This document shows, piece by piece, positions 52,736 to 62,571 of a stretch of 64,000 nucleotides of DNA. Location of the stretch: the NCBI RefSeq assembly GCF_019219075.1, contig NZ_JAHUWJ010000015.1, positions 62,001 through 126,000 of the forward strand, in the 5' to 3' direction. A program made the translations under genes and the position numbers. Numbering within the stretch: position 1 is the stretch's first letter; every line of letters begins with the position of its first letter. Origin of the DNA: Chitinophaga sp. sic0106. Lineage in GTDB: Bacteria; Bacteroidota; Bacteroidia; Chitinophagales; Chitinophagaceae. Below the pieces are notes generated by a model. The model searched no databases. It saw only the letters and a list, made by a program, of their open reading frames with translations, and had not been told where the DNA came from.

Positions 52736-54478
52736 TCAGGATGCCACATTATTTTCTTGAATGATTCTGTTTCCCGAGGGAGTATGTATTTGTTTTAATT
52801 TAAGCTTGCGCAATGCCAGCAATGGAATGCCGGCGGCCAGTAATACCACTGATGCAATCACGGCTACCAGCACTTTTCCGGTAGCAGCCAGGGCACACAG
52901 TATAAACAGTAATACTGCTGTAAATGCGAGGGAGAAGGCAATGACGCGTAGTCCGAAAACATTCTGCCGGTGAATAGCGTCTACTTCTTCGGGCGACTGC
53001 GCAGCAGCCTGCTCTTTTTGTTGCTGGCGGAAAACCTTGTACTGCTGGTAATCCACTGATGGTCCTTTACGTGCTGCCAGTACAAATTCGTATAGTAGTA
53101 ACAGTAAGAACGGTAAACCTGCGCCCAGCAACATTTCCTGGGAGCGCGACAATTTCAGGGCACTCACCATCGGCACTAAAAATTTAAACACCAGGTTCAC
53201 CGCCAAACACAGCGCTGAAATGATGTAGGCTACACGACCCGTGAGCTTCTTCGAAAACAGTGCCCACAGCGGTGGCAGTAAGGTTGGCCCACCGGTGATG
53301 GCAGCAATACTGATCACCACTTCTATCATCCCTCCTACCATCGGTACCATCAGTGCAATACCGATCATGCCGATGCCCAGCAACAATCCGGACAGGCGTG
53401 CAACGCGGATCAGCTGTTTGTCGGTAGCGCCGGGATTTACCACGCCCTTGTAAATATCATTGGTGATAACCGCAGAAGTCACGTTCAGCGTGGTGTTAGC
53501 CGTTGCCGAAGTGGAAAAATACATACCCGTCAGCATCAGGCCCATAAGCCCCGGCGGAAGCACCAGCCGGCATACTTCCAGGTAGGCATTTTCTGCATTG
53601 AGTCCCGCCAGTGCAGGATTGATGCTTTTATATATCATGGGTGGCAGCATCCAGATGACAGGACTTATGAGATATAGTCCGGCAAACAGCAGCGCCACTT
53701 TCCTGGCCGACTTCGGCGAATCCACGCTGGTATAGCGTTGCACGAAAGTCCAGTTACCACCGATATAGCTGATGTGGTATAACGCGAACGCCAGTATGAA
53801 ACCGAAGGTATACTCACCATTGACGAGGGAGAAAAAATCTTCCGGTACGTTTTGCGTAAACTGTTGCCAGCCGCCGGCATGGTCGAGCGACAATGGCAGC
53901 ACCAGCATCACCGCAGCCGTGAGTATTACAAACTGCAGAATGTCCGTTACCATTACGGCCCAGAGGCCACCCACTGCGGTGTAGGCAATCATCATAAGTC
54001 CCAGTACAATGGTGCAGGGCACCAGCGGGAACCCTAATGATACGCTTACCAGTTTAGCCACCGGATATAGCACCGCGCCTTTATTTACGAGTGATACTAT
54101 CAGGAACGTATATACGTAGAATTTTTGTACCGGAGCGCCGAGGCGCTGGCGGATGAATTCTGCGGCGGTCAGTGCGCCGGTACGTTTCCAGCGGGGTGCC
54201 AGCAGAAAGGCCGTGATTAGGCCTCCCAGGCACATGGTCCACTGAATAGTGACGGATACGAAACCGTATTTATAGGCGATACTTCCCCAGGCCACAAAGG
54301 TGCCTGCTGAAAAGAAACTCATAAAGAGCGAGAGGCCCCCAATGAACCAGGGAACAGCTTCTCCCCCTGCAAAAAAGGATTTCATATTCCGACCGGTACG
54401 GGCGAACAACAAGCCTATTACCAGCACAAAGGCAGAAAACACAAATATGACGCCTGTATCTATCGTTGATGTACTCAT
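52736..54478 (-). CDS. Sodium:solute symporter (SSS) of the polysaccharide locus
   Basis: 580 residues, about 14 membrane segments: GVIFVFSAFVLVIGLLFART, SFFAGGEAVPWFIGGLSLFM and QWTMCLGGLITAFLLAPRW. It imports sugar or sugar acid with Na+. It overlaps the six-hairpin gene by 4 bp and is followed by the FAD oxidoreductase gene, so the three are one transcript. Different from the fucose symporter by sequence; substrate unknown. Confidence 0.9.
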   Translation of the reverse strand: MSTSTIDTGVIFVFSAFVLVIGLLFARTGRNMKSFFAGGEAVPWFIGGLSLFMSFFSAGTFVAWGSIAYKYGFVSVTIQWTMCLGGLITAFLLAPRWKRTGALTAAEFIRQRLGAPVQKFYVYTFLIVSLVNKGAVLYPVAKLVSVSLGFPLVPCTIVLGLMMIAYTAVGGLWAVMVTDILQFVILTAAVMLVLPLSLDHAGGWQQFTQNVPEDFFSLVNGEYTFGFILAFALYHISYIGGNWTFVQRYTSVDSPKSARKVALLFAGLYLISPVIWMLPPMIYKSINPALAGLNAENAYLEVCRLVLPPGLMGLMLTGMYFSTSATANTTLNVTSAVITNDIYKGVVNPGATDKQLIRVARLSGLLLGIGMIGIALMVPMVGGMIEVVISIAAITGGPTLLPPLWALFSKKLTGRVAYIISALCLAVNLVFKFLVPMVSALKLSRSQEMLLGAGLPFLLLLLYEFVLAARKGPSVDYQQYKVFRQQQKEQAAAQSPEEVDAIHRQNVFGLRVIAFSLAFTAVLLFILCALAATGKVLVAVIASVVLLAAGIPLLALRKLKLKQIHTPSGNRIIQENNVAS

Positions 54479-57021
54479 GAGCGGATTTTAATAATTTTCA
54501 GTCCATACGCAGGAATCGTCACTTTCCAGCTGTTGCCGGTCAGCGCCTGTTTCTCCGGTTTTCCATCAGCACCCAGCAGCTCCACGTGTTTAGTATTTTT
54601 CAACTGATTGGGGGAGATGTTAATCACGCTTTGCTGCGTGTCATCGTCGTTATTGAGCAGCATCACATATACGGTGCGCTGGTCGGTACTACGGGCGCAG
54701 AGATAGTCCACATACGGGTTCCCGGCTGTCAGCATACCATCCGGCATATACAGGTTGGCAGCGGCGCCCAGCACTGTACCCGGCGCAAAGCCATAGCTGG
54801 TATGTGGTCCTACTTTCGGCGTTACAAAGCCTTGCGGAAAACTGATTTGTTTATTACTGCGTAAGGTGATTTCTGACACCAGGTAATCGGTGAGTAGTCC
54901 CACCTGCCACCAGGCGTGGTGCGGGTAAGGACCTGCACCTTTGTTCATCACATCCCAGTAATAGGAGGCTACCTGTGTGGGCTGGTCTACAAAGGCATCG
55001 CGGCCCAGCACAGCGGCACGCGCCATGTTGATGAAAAGGGAGTCGTGCGTAAGGCCAAACATGCGTACAAACATACCGGCGTGGCTCGCCAGCATAATTG
55101 GTCCGTGCGGATTGGCAGAACCAAGGCTCCCCCCGTGTTCAAAGCTCAGGCCTGTCTGCGTAATTTCCCAGTCCTGCCGCTGTGTACCTTTCACGGTTTT
55201 TTGTTCTGTGGAAGGTATCGGGTGGGTGTATATAGATGCCGTGTAAACTTTTGCTGCGCTGACAGCGGCATTTTGATAACGTTTATCTTTTGTGAGGTCG
55301 TACAAATCCAGCATGGCCTGCACGGTTTGGGCGGTGGCAAAGTCGGCAACAAAGCGGGTATCACCGCATACGCCGAGGTAGGCGCCTTTATCCACTCCGT
55401 TTTTAATTTGCCAGTCGGCTCCTTTGCGGGCGGCTGCCAGGTACTTTGGATCTTTCAGGATACGGTAGGCTACCAGCAGTCCGTAGAAGGTGGGCCTCAG
55501 ATCCGGTATATCCGTAAACGTTGGTCTGGTAGCTTCGTCGTAGGCTACTTCCCAGTGGCCATCGCTATGTTGCCATTCCAGCAGTTTATCGGCACCGAGG
55601 CGCAGGCGCTGCTGTAATGCCGTGTTATGGGGCTCAAACAGGAGGATATTGCCGATATCCAGCATGGTGTAATAGGTGAGCGCGATCGGCTCTACATAGT
55701 GCCCCCATTCCTCTGTAAATCGTTGTCTTTTCCAAAGGTAGTACTGCCCTACTGCGGCGCCCTGGAAAAATCCGGGTTCTTCCTGTTGCTGCACCAGTTT
55801 AAAGTTGAGTGCTGCGGGCAGGCGGTGTCTGAGCAGGGTGGTATCTTTGGTGATATTGGCCAGCATCCACATAGCACCGTAGTCGGAGTTTTTCATGGCA
55901 TCGCCGGAGGAGCCAACCACGCCGCCCAGGTATTGCTGCGCGCCTATTTCCAGGCCTTTGTAGGTGAAGGTACGCCACATGGAAGTACTGTCGTTACCGA
56001 GGTAATGCAGCATAGCCATGATTCTGCCGGTGAGGGAGGTGCGTGTATTTTTCAGCTTCAGGAAATCCGGGAAGCGATATACATCGTTGATGGCGTGTTT
56101 GTAAACGGTATACCAATCCGCCGCTTGTACGGTGTAGCGGAAGGAAAAGGTGCGTTGCTCACCTGCACGCATATACGAATCTTCCTGGCCCAGCACCGGG
56201 TGATAGGCGACGGGAGTATACTGCCCGGCGCGATTCATCACGGAGAGGCCTAGTTTCCACTGGCTGTGAGTGTTGCGGTCGTTCTCCCAGGGATCGCGGC
56301 CGGTGCCGGGATCGGGGATTACTGCCATGGTGATGCCATTGCTGCTCACGAGCGGACTCAAGGTAGAAGCGGCACGTTCCCGGAATACCACGGGTTTGTT
56401 CGGGATGCCTTGTCCGTATGCGTAAGCCAGCACCAGGTCGGGTTCTATCGTGTTGCTCTGGAAGTAACCCGGCACCATGGCAAAGTCGGGCTTATTTTTC
56501 GCTACCGTTGCCAGCGTAGGAGAGGCAATGGAGTAATAGCCTGCTTGTTTGGCGGTGAGGGTGATACTTACCAGGATATCGTTTTCATTTTTGTTATCCA
56601 GTTTCCAGGCAGATGTGATGTTACATTCGGCATTATCTGCGCGGAATTCCAGGCTGCCATTGGATGACGTGGCTTGCGACGGAAAGAACCGTATCGCCTT
56701 TCCTGCGGTGTTCATGGCCACCGGGCCCAGGTTGCGTTCCCAGTTTTTGGTGAGGTAGATATAATCTTTCAGTGGGAATCCTCCGGGGTGGGAATCAGCC
56801 AGGCGCATATCCGGGACGGTGTCCGGCTTATCGGCCGAGTAGATCACCAGATACTCTCCGGAAGGCTGCGACAGCTGCCGGCCGCCAGCGGTAATATGCT
56901 GGAGCTGGTAGCCCTGGTTAGTTTGCTTCCATTCCAGCAGCAGGCGGTTGTTTTGTAGTCGCTGCTGCGCGAAAAGTCCGGGTGTAATAAACAGTGATAA
57001 TAGCAACAAGCAATTTCTCAT
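54475..57021 (-). CDS. Secreted six-hairpin glycosidase-like protein
   Basis: 848 residues with a signal peptide (to about residue 19, PGLFAQ). Residues 20-300 form a beta-sandwich-like region; 310-740 look like an (alpha/alpha)6 toroid with repeated aromatic helices (AMWMLANITKDTTLL, GPIMLASHAGMFVRMFGL, PYPHHAWWQVGLLTDYL). The C-terminal 100 residues are a beta domain. This is the shape of several glycoside hydrolase and lyase families, but I cannot assign one. It probably cuts the glycan taken up by the SusCD pair. Confidence 0.75.
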   Translation of the reverse strand: MRNCLLLLSLFITPGLFAQQRLQNNRLLLEWKQTNQGYQLQHITAGGRQLSQPSGEYLVIYSADKPDTVPDMRLADSHPGGFPLKDYIYLTKNWERNLGPVAMNTAGKAIRFFPSQATSSNGSLEFRADNAECNITSAWKLDNKNENDILVSITLTAKQAGYYSIASPTLATVAKNKPDFAMVPGYFQSNTIEPDLVLAYAYGQGIPNKPVVFRERAASTLSPLVSSNGITMAVIPDPGTGRDPWENDRNTHSQWKLGLSVMNRAGQYTPVAYHPVLGQEDSYMRAGEQRTFSFRYTVQAADWYTVYKHAINDVYRFPDFLKLKNTRTSLTGRIMAMLHYLGNDSTSMWRTFTYKGLEIGAQQYLGGVVGSSGDAMKNSDYGAMWMLANITKDTTLLRHRLPAALNFKLVQQQEEPGFFQGAAVGQYYLWKRQRFTEEWGHYVEPIALTYYTMLDIGNILLFEPHNTALQQRLRLGADKLLEWQHSDGHWEVAYDEATRPTFTDIPDLRPTFYGLLVAYRILKDPKYLAAARKGADWQIKNGVDKGAYLGVCGDTRFVADFATAQTVQAMLDLYDLTKDKRYQNAAVSAAKVYTASIYTHPIPSTEQKTVKGTQRQDWEITQTGLSFEHGGSLGSANPHGPIMLASHAGMFVRMFGLTHDSLFINMARAAVLGRDAFVDQPTQVASYYWDVMNKGAGPYPHHAWWQVGLLTDYLVSEITLRSNKQISFPQGFVTPKVGPHTSYGFAPGTVLGAAANLYMPDGMLTAGNPYVDYLCARSTDQRTVYVMLLNNDDDTQQSVINISPNQLKNTKHVELLGADGKPEKQALTGNSWKVTIPAYGLKIIKIRS

Positions 57022-57027
57022 ACCAAA

Positions 57028-57846
57028 CTATTTTTTCACGGCGTCTGCTACAGTTGCGCCGATATGGTTTAATCCGTTTTGATTATAGTGGATATCATCT
57101 GTCATCCAGTGCTTAGCGGGAAACTGAGGCGTATCGCGGTATACGATGAATACCTGCGGCATGGTCTGTGCCAGCTCCGCCTGTATTCTCCGCACTTCGT
57201 TGAAGCCGGTTTCCGGGTGGCCTTTGTAATTGCCTGTTTGCACAATGTAGAAGGGAAGCCGGGCACCCAATGCTTTTCTGAAACGGCGTATCAGATCGCT
57301 TAAGGCCGCCTTGTATTCGTCCGGTTGCAATACACCGCTGTTAATCGCATTGGCATCTCTCTCTCCCTGTAACCAGATGATACCCTTTAATGAACCCTTT
57401 GAAAGGGCCGCTGCTGCCTTTGTTTTGGCAACAGCGGCGTTAAAGAGATTCCCGGAGATATCCCAGGTATCCATATCCCCAAGGCGGGCTTTCTGGTGAC
57501 AGGAGGCACCTCCTCTGGCTGCCGGCACAATGATAACGGTGTCGCCTGTACGCTGGTGAAAGGCATCTGCAAATGCCGGCCACATACTGCCTGTGGTTGC
57601 CTGCTGGAGATACTGGTAATTTTCTCCTGCCGGGTCCTGCAAAGGCACAAGGGTGTTATGTTCCCATTTATATTCCCAGGCCGTTTGCGGCGCAGGATGT
57701 ACAGACGCACTGCTGTCCCCCTTCCCTACTGCATTGCTTTGCCCTGCAGCCAGGAAAATACTACGTTGTGCCGTTGACGTTAGTGATATACCGGTTAACA
57801 ATACCATCAGGCTATTTCCAGTCAGGATTCTGATCCAGCTTGTCAT
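57028..57846 (-). CDS. SGNH esterase (sialate O-acetylesterase/CE6-like)
   Basis: 272 residues with a signal peptide (ending near STAQ, residue 27). SGNH hydrolase of the SASA type: IFLAAGQSNAVGKGDSS with the nucleophile Ser, a Gly/Asn block, IIWLQGERDANA and the His-Asp of DDIHYNQNGLNHIG. Removes acetyl groups from sugars in the periplasm. Its start lies within the last 35 bp of the SusD gene; the in-frame ATG at 57807 would avoid the overlap but lose the basic N-region. Confidence 0.85.
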   Translation of the reverse strand: MTSWIRILTGNSLMVLLTGISLTSTAQRSIFLAAGQSNAVGKGDSSASVHPAPQTAWEYKWEHNTLVPLQDPAGENYQYLQQATTGSMWPAFADAFHQRTGDTVIIVPAARGGASCHQKARLGDMDTWDISGNLFNAAVAKTKAAAALSKGSLKGIIWLQGERDANAINSGVLQPDEYKAALSDLIRRFRKALGARLPFYIVQTGNYKGHPETGFNEVRRIQAELAQTMPQVFIVYRDTPQFPAKHWMTDDIHYNQNGLNHIGATVADAVKK

Positions 57847-59308
57847 TCGCGTTCACTTCTGATTGAGGAATCGGGAAATATTTATTTCTTTTCTGTGGTG
57901 CCCTGGTTGGGAACACATCATTCACTGCTTTCGGCACTACCTGCTGGTAGGTATCGGTGCGCGATAAATCGTACCAGCGGTCACCTTCACCAAACAGCTC
58001 CCAGCTGCGCTCCTGCAATACTGCTGCGATAAACTCAGCAGCACCAAGGCCAGTAGGAAGTCCATTTAGTCCGGCACGCAATCTAACCTTATCGATATAC
58101 GTATAGGCTTTATTGGTAGGACCATTCAACCTTGCTTCTGCTTCAGCAGCAATCAGGTATACATCCGCCACACGCAGAATCGGAATATTGGATGCGTGTG
58201 CATTGCCGATGGAATTAGGGTCCGCATACTTTCTCATCAGCACCCCTTCCTTGGTAATTGGTGTGATAGCAGATTGCGGTACAATTACGCCTTGTTTATT
58301 TACGTAGTTGGTATCCAGGAGAGCACGGCGTTTATCTTTTGGATCAAAGGATTTGAAAAAGGAAGGGTACACAAATGCAGAGCCAAAAGAACCTTTACCG
58401 TAGGCAGGAGCCGCAGCGCCCGTAGGGCCATACAAGCTCATGATTTGTGAGGTACGGCCATTAGCCACAGACTCAGCTTCAAAAGCCCAGAGGTTTTCCT
58501 TGCGGGCCGCATCTTCTTTTGTTACATCGAAAACATCCTGGAATTCATCCATCAATCCGGTGCCGCTGCCGGCATTGATTACTTTTTCTGCTTCCTGGAT
58601 GGCAAGTGCGTAGTTTTCCATATACAAGGCAGCCTTTGCATGCAGGGCCTGTACGGCCTGTTTGCACGGACGACCTTTTACCAGTCCGGCACTGTAGTCA
58701 GGCAGTAATGCTTCTGCTGAATCCAGATCCTGGAAGATTTGTTTATATACATCCGCCTTAGGGCTCTTGGGCACATAAGCATCTGTCAGCGTTTGGCTGG
58801 GTTTAATTCTGATCACCACATCACCGAAAGTTTTGGTCAGCATCCAGTGGAAGAAAGCGCGGAGGAAATACGCTTCTCCGAGGATCTGGTTCTTACGGGT
58901 GTTGTTCGACATCACGGTGTTCGGCACTTTCTGCAAAATCCAGTTGGCGTTTTCTATGCCGCCATAGCTGTTATTCCATATGTCTATCGGAGATTCGTTT
59001 GTGCGGCTAAAACTCACTACCGCGCTGTATTGCGGGTCAAAGCTGAACAGCGTATATGTATCTCTCCCTACCACCGGACGAGGATAAATCTGATCAGCGC
59101 TTAAATCTGCCACCAGCAATGGCGACGGACCTGCATACAGATCTGCCAGTTTGCTGTACACTGCGGCCAGTGCGGCCTCTGCATCCTCAGCCGTTTTATA
59201 GAAACTTTCTGTATATATTGAAGAATAAGGTGTTTCTTCCAGCTTGCTGCAAGCGTAGCAGGACATTGCCAGCAAACCAATCACGCTATATTTAAGTATA
59301 CTTTTCAT
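57812..59308 (-). CDS. SusD/RagB-family glycan-binding lipoprotein
   Basis: 498 residues. The lipoprotein signal SVIGLLAMSCYACSKLEE places the acylated Cys near residue 20. SusD features: SFYKTAEDAEAALAAVYSKL, GEAYFLRAFFHWMLTKTFGD, a tetratricopeptide-like half and a C-terminal FPIPQSEVNANDKLDQNPDW. It forms the outer-membrane lid of the SusC transporter and binds oligosaccharide. It follows SusC by 27 bp. Confidence 0.95.
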   Translation of the reverse strand: MKSILKYSVIGLLAMSCYACSKLEETPYSSIYTESFYKTAEDAEAALAAVYSKLADLYAGPSPLLVADLSADQIYPRPVVGRDTYTLFSFDPQYSAVVSFSRTNESPIDIWNNSYGGIENANWILQKVPNTVMSNNTRKNQILGEAYFLRAFFHWMLTKTFGDVVIRIKPSQTLTDAYVPKSPKADVYKQIFQDLDSAEALLPDYSAGLVKGRPCKQAVQALHAKAALYMENYALAIQEAEKVINAGSGTGLMDEFQDVFDVTKEDAARKENLWAFEAESVANGRTSQIMSLYGPTGAAAPAYGKGSFGSAFVYPSFFKSFDPKDKRRALLDTNYVNKQGVIVPQSAITPITKEGVLMRKYADPNSIGNAHASNIPILRVADVYLIAAEAEARLNGPTNKAYTYIDKVRLRAGLNGLPTGLGAAEFIAAVLQERSWELFGEGDRWYDLSRTDTYQQVVPKAVNDVFPTRAPQKRNKYFPIPQSEVNANDKLDQNPDWK

Positions 59309-59335
59309 GCGAATTACAATTTAAGAAATGAAACA

Positions 59336-62300
59336 TCAGAAGCCAACCTGTAAACCTACGAGGAACGAGCGCGCGGTAGGATATACCAGGTTGTCGACCC
59401 CGATTTGTTTGTTAGAGTTGCCGAAGCTGTTTACTTCCGGATCAAAGCCGGTGTACTTTGTAACCGTGAAGAGGTTGTTAGCGCTCACGTATACTCTTGC
59501 TGAAGAAATGCCTTTGATTTTTGGAACCCTGTAGCCCAGTGTAATGTTTTTGCAGCGCAGGAACGAACCATCTTCCATGAAACGGTCTGTCAGCGGTAAA
59601 CGTCCACCCTGGAAGCCACTCACGTATTCGTTAGATGGGTTGGTGGGTGACCAGCGATCCACTAATGCAGCATACATATTTCTGCTACCCAGTGGATTTT
59701 CGAAAGAGTAACGGGTAAGGTTATATACTTTGTTGCCCTGTGTACCAGAGAAGAAAGCGCTGAAATCAAATTGCTTGTAGCTCAGGTTGGTGGAGAAGCC
59801 GTAAATGAAATTCGGATTGGCGTTTCCTACCACTTTCTGATCTTCTGCACTGATTACTTTATCATTATTCAGGTCTTTCACTTTCATACCACCGGTGCGA
59901 CTACCAGAGCCATCCAGCACGGCTTCCCCCGTTTGGTATACCCCATCAAACACATATGTTTTGAACAAACCTAAAGGCTGGCCAATCTGCATCACCTGGT
60001 AGTTGCTGACAGCGTATTCGTCGAGGCCGCCGGCAAGACTCAGCAGTTTATTCTTATTAAAGGAGATGTTACCTGCAACAGACCATTTCACGGCACGTTC
60101 CACCAGCACAGCGTCCGCAGAAAGTTCAATACCTCTGTTTTCCATGCTGGCAAAGTTGCCTGTTACATCAGCATATCCCGAAGATCCTGGCAGGGCGCGA
60201 ACAAACAGCAGATCATCTGTCTTTTTGTGGTAGATGTCGGCGGTCACATTCAAACGGTCTCTGAACAGTCCCAGATCAAAACCGAAGTCGGCCTGCACAG
60301 AGCGTTCCCATTTCAGGTCCTTATTGGCAATCCCGGTAGGGCTGATACCAGTTACCGGTTCGTGATTGAAGTAATACTGGCCGCTGGTACCTTGTAAGGA
60401 GAGCGATTTATAAGCATCGATAGCACCGGCGTTACCTGTAGTACCGTAGCTAAGGCGGAGTTTCAGATTGCTGATGGCATTGATATTTTTAATGAATGGT
60501 TCTTCAGAAGCGCGCCATGCGAAAGCTGCGGCGGGGAAGAAGCCATATTTATTATTTTCACCAAACTTCGTAGAGCCGTCTACGCGGGCGATCAGGTCCA
60601 GCAGGTATTTATCGCGGAAACCATAGTTGATACGACCCATGTAGGAGTCCAGTCTGTCTTTTGAACGATTGCTGTTTACAGTTCTGATAGTAGCCAGTTG
60701 CACTGCTTCGTTGGCAGTAGCATCGTTGGGGAAGTTGCTGGCATTGATGCTATTGGAATTTGCACTGTTGCTTTGGGTAGCGAATACGCCGGTTGCTTTT
60801 AACGAATGTTCTTTACCAATGCGTGTTTCATAGGTAACGATGTTTTCGAACAGCAGTACGAGCGTATTGGAATTATTCTTCTGCGCTTTACCTGCGCCGC
60901 TGGACAGATCACCACTGTTCACGATAGAACGCGGCGAGTAGTAGTCATTGAGAGAAGAAGACAGGATCGGGCTGAAGTTAGCGCGATAGGTCAGTCCTTT
61001 CAGCGGGGTAATTTCAGCATACAAATTTCCCAGGGTGCGGTTGATTTTATCGCGGTTCAGAATCTGTGCCAGGCCCAGTGGGTTTACCACTTCGCGGTAA
61101 CGGCTGTTCATCTGGTCGCCGAAAGGCAGAACGCCACCGTTTTCGTTGTAAGGCTTCAGTGTAGGAGGTGCGCCCATGGCGGCTCCGAGAATGCTGGTAG
61201 TTACAGCGCCGGCATCGATACTGGAAGAACCTGTAGGGATGCTGTTATTGACAACGAAGCTGGTAAGCATGCTGGCGCCTACTTTCACTGCATTACTAAC
61301 GCGATGGTCGAAGTTGAGGCGAAAGGAATAGCGGGTGAAGTCCGAACTGATGAGCACCCCTTCTTGTTTGAAGTAGTTACCAGACAAGGCGAATTGCGTT
61401 TTTTCGCTACCGCCGGCTACGGATACCTGGTGGCTTTGCATAGGGGCGGTGCGGAAGATGAGGTCTTGCCAGTCCACCCCTTCGCCCAGTGTTTCCGGGT
61501 TGGCGTACACGGTTGTTTTATAGACTTCATTTTCCAGGGCGGCAAATTCTGCTGCGTTCATCATGTCCATGCGTTTGGTGGTGTTTTGCACCCCATAATA
61601 GCCGTCATAGGTAACGATGGTTTTACCTGCTTTACCGCGTTTGGTGGTGATGAGGACTACGCCGTTAGCGCCGCGGGCGCCATAGATGGCGGTGGCAGAG
61701 GCATCTTTGAGTACCGCTACCGATTCAATATCATTTGGATTGATAATAGAAAGGGAGCTGATATCATTTACGCCCCCGGAGTTGGATAGCTGTACCCCGT
61801 CCACTACGTAGAGTGGTTCGGAGGTACCGTTGATAGAGTTGACACCGCGGATACGCATGCTGATGCTACCGCCTGGTGCGGAGGAGTTTTGAGTGATCTG
61901 CACCCCTGATACGCGGCCCTGGAGGCCTTGTACCACGTTTGAAATAGGTGTTTGTTTCAGATCACCGGTTTTTACCGAGGCGATGGAGCCGGCAACGTTA
62001 GCTTTTTGTTGTGTACCGTAACCTACCACTACCACTTCGTCAAGGGCTTTGTTGTCGGTCTGCAATACTACGTCAACGGTAGTACGACCATTGACCGGTA
62101 CTTCCTGAGAAAGATAGCCTGTATAAGTGAATACGAGGGTGGCATCCCCCTGTTTTGTTGTAACCGAGTAGCGGCCATCTACCCCTGAGACGGCGCCTTC
62201 GGAGGCTCCCTTGACTCTGACGGTTACCCCAGGCAGTGTTTCTCCGTTTTCTGCGCTGGTCACCTTACCCTTCACCGTCAGCTGCTGACCAAACGTCAGC

Positions 62301-62356
62301 ATTGGGATGAGTAAAATTGGGAAAATTCCCATTAATTTAGTGAACTGTTTCATCAT
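59336..62356 (-). CDS. SusC/RagA TonB-dependent outer-membrane transporter
   Basis: 1006 residues with a signal peptide (to about residue 24, MLTFGQ). A carboxypeptidase regulatory-like domain (GKVTSAENGETLPGVTVRVK) precedes the TonB box region ALDEVVVVGYGTQQKANVAG, the plug (GRVSGVQITQNSSAPGGSIS, YVVDGVQL) and a beta-barrel ending in FLVGLQVGF. Imports oligosaccharides with SusD, powered by TonB. The upstream region carries LacI operators; no anti-sigma or HTCS gene is near. Confidence 0.96.
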   Translation of the reverse strand: MMKQFTKLMGIFPILLIPMLTFGQQLTVKGKVTSAENGETLPGVTVRVKGASEGAVSGVDGRYSVTTKQGDATLVFTYTGYLSQEVPVNGRTTVDVVLQTDNKALDEVVVVGYGTQQKANVAGSIASVKTGDLKQTPISNVVQGLQGRVSGVQITQNSSAPGGSISMRIRGVNSINGTSEPLYVVDGVQLSNSGGVNDISSLSIINPNDIESVAVLKDASATAIYGARGANGVVLITTKRGKAGKTIVTYDGYYGVQNTTKRMDMMNAAEFAALENEVYKTTVYANPETLGEGVDWQDLIFRTAPMQSHQVSVAGGSEKTQFALSGNYFKQEGVLISSDFTRYSFRLNFDHRVSNAVKVGASMLTSFVVNNSIPTGSSSIDAGAVTTSILGAAMGAPPTLKPYNENGGVLPFGDQMNSRYREVVNPLGLAQILNRDKINRTLGNLYAEITPLKGLTYRANFSPILSSSLNDYYSPRSIVNSGDLSSGAGKAQKNNSNTLVLLFENIVTYETRIGKEHSLKATGVFATQSNSANSNSINASNFPNDATANEAVQLATIRTVNSNRSKDRLDSYMGRINYGFRDKYLLDLIARVDGSTKFGENNKYGFFPAAAFAWRASEEPFIKNINAISNLKLRLSYGTTGNAGAIDAYKSLSLQGTSGQYYFNHEPVTGISPTGIANKDLKWERSVQADFGFDLGLFRDRLNVTADIYHKKTDDLLFVRALPGSSGYADVTGNFASMENRGIELSADAVLVERAVKWSVAGNISFNKNKLLSLAGGLDEYAVSNYQVMQIGQPLGLFKTYVFDGVYQTGEAVLDGSGSRTGGMKVKDLNNDKVISAEDQKVVGNANPNFIYGFSTNLSYKQFDFSAFFSGTQGNKVYNLTRYSFENPLGSRNMYAALVDRWSPTNPSNEYVSGFQGGRLPLTDRFMEDGSFLRCKNITLGYRVPKIKGISSARVYVSANNLFTVTKYTGFDPEVNSFGNSNKQIGVDNLVYPTARSFLVGLQVGF

Positions 62357-62473
62357 AACTGTGGATCTTGGTGTTTGTCGGGATTCATAATTAGCAGCCT
62401 GTCAATTAAGGCGCATTCTCCGATAACATGGAATAATTCGATCTCAATTTTGCCAAACAATCTGAGCATTCAA

Positions 62474-62544
62474 AATATTTTGGGAATTATTTTTCATGGG
62501 AACGGTCCCAATATTTTGGGATAGTTCCCAAATGATTATTTTTG
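62474..62544 (+). promoter_or_regulatory. LacI operators overlapping a -33/-7 promoter
   Basis: Two palindromes TGGGA-N4-TCCCA: 62497-62510 and, extended, TTGGGA-TAGT-TCCCAA (62516-62531), centres exactly 20 bp apart. A repeat AATATTTTGGGA occurs at 62474 and 62510. The LacI promoter has TTTG at 62515-62518 and TATTTTTG at 62537-62544, 18 bp apart, so the second operator lies between them. Confidence 0.7.
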
Positions 62545-62571
62545 ATCCCGGTTGCGCTAAACTATCCACGT

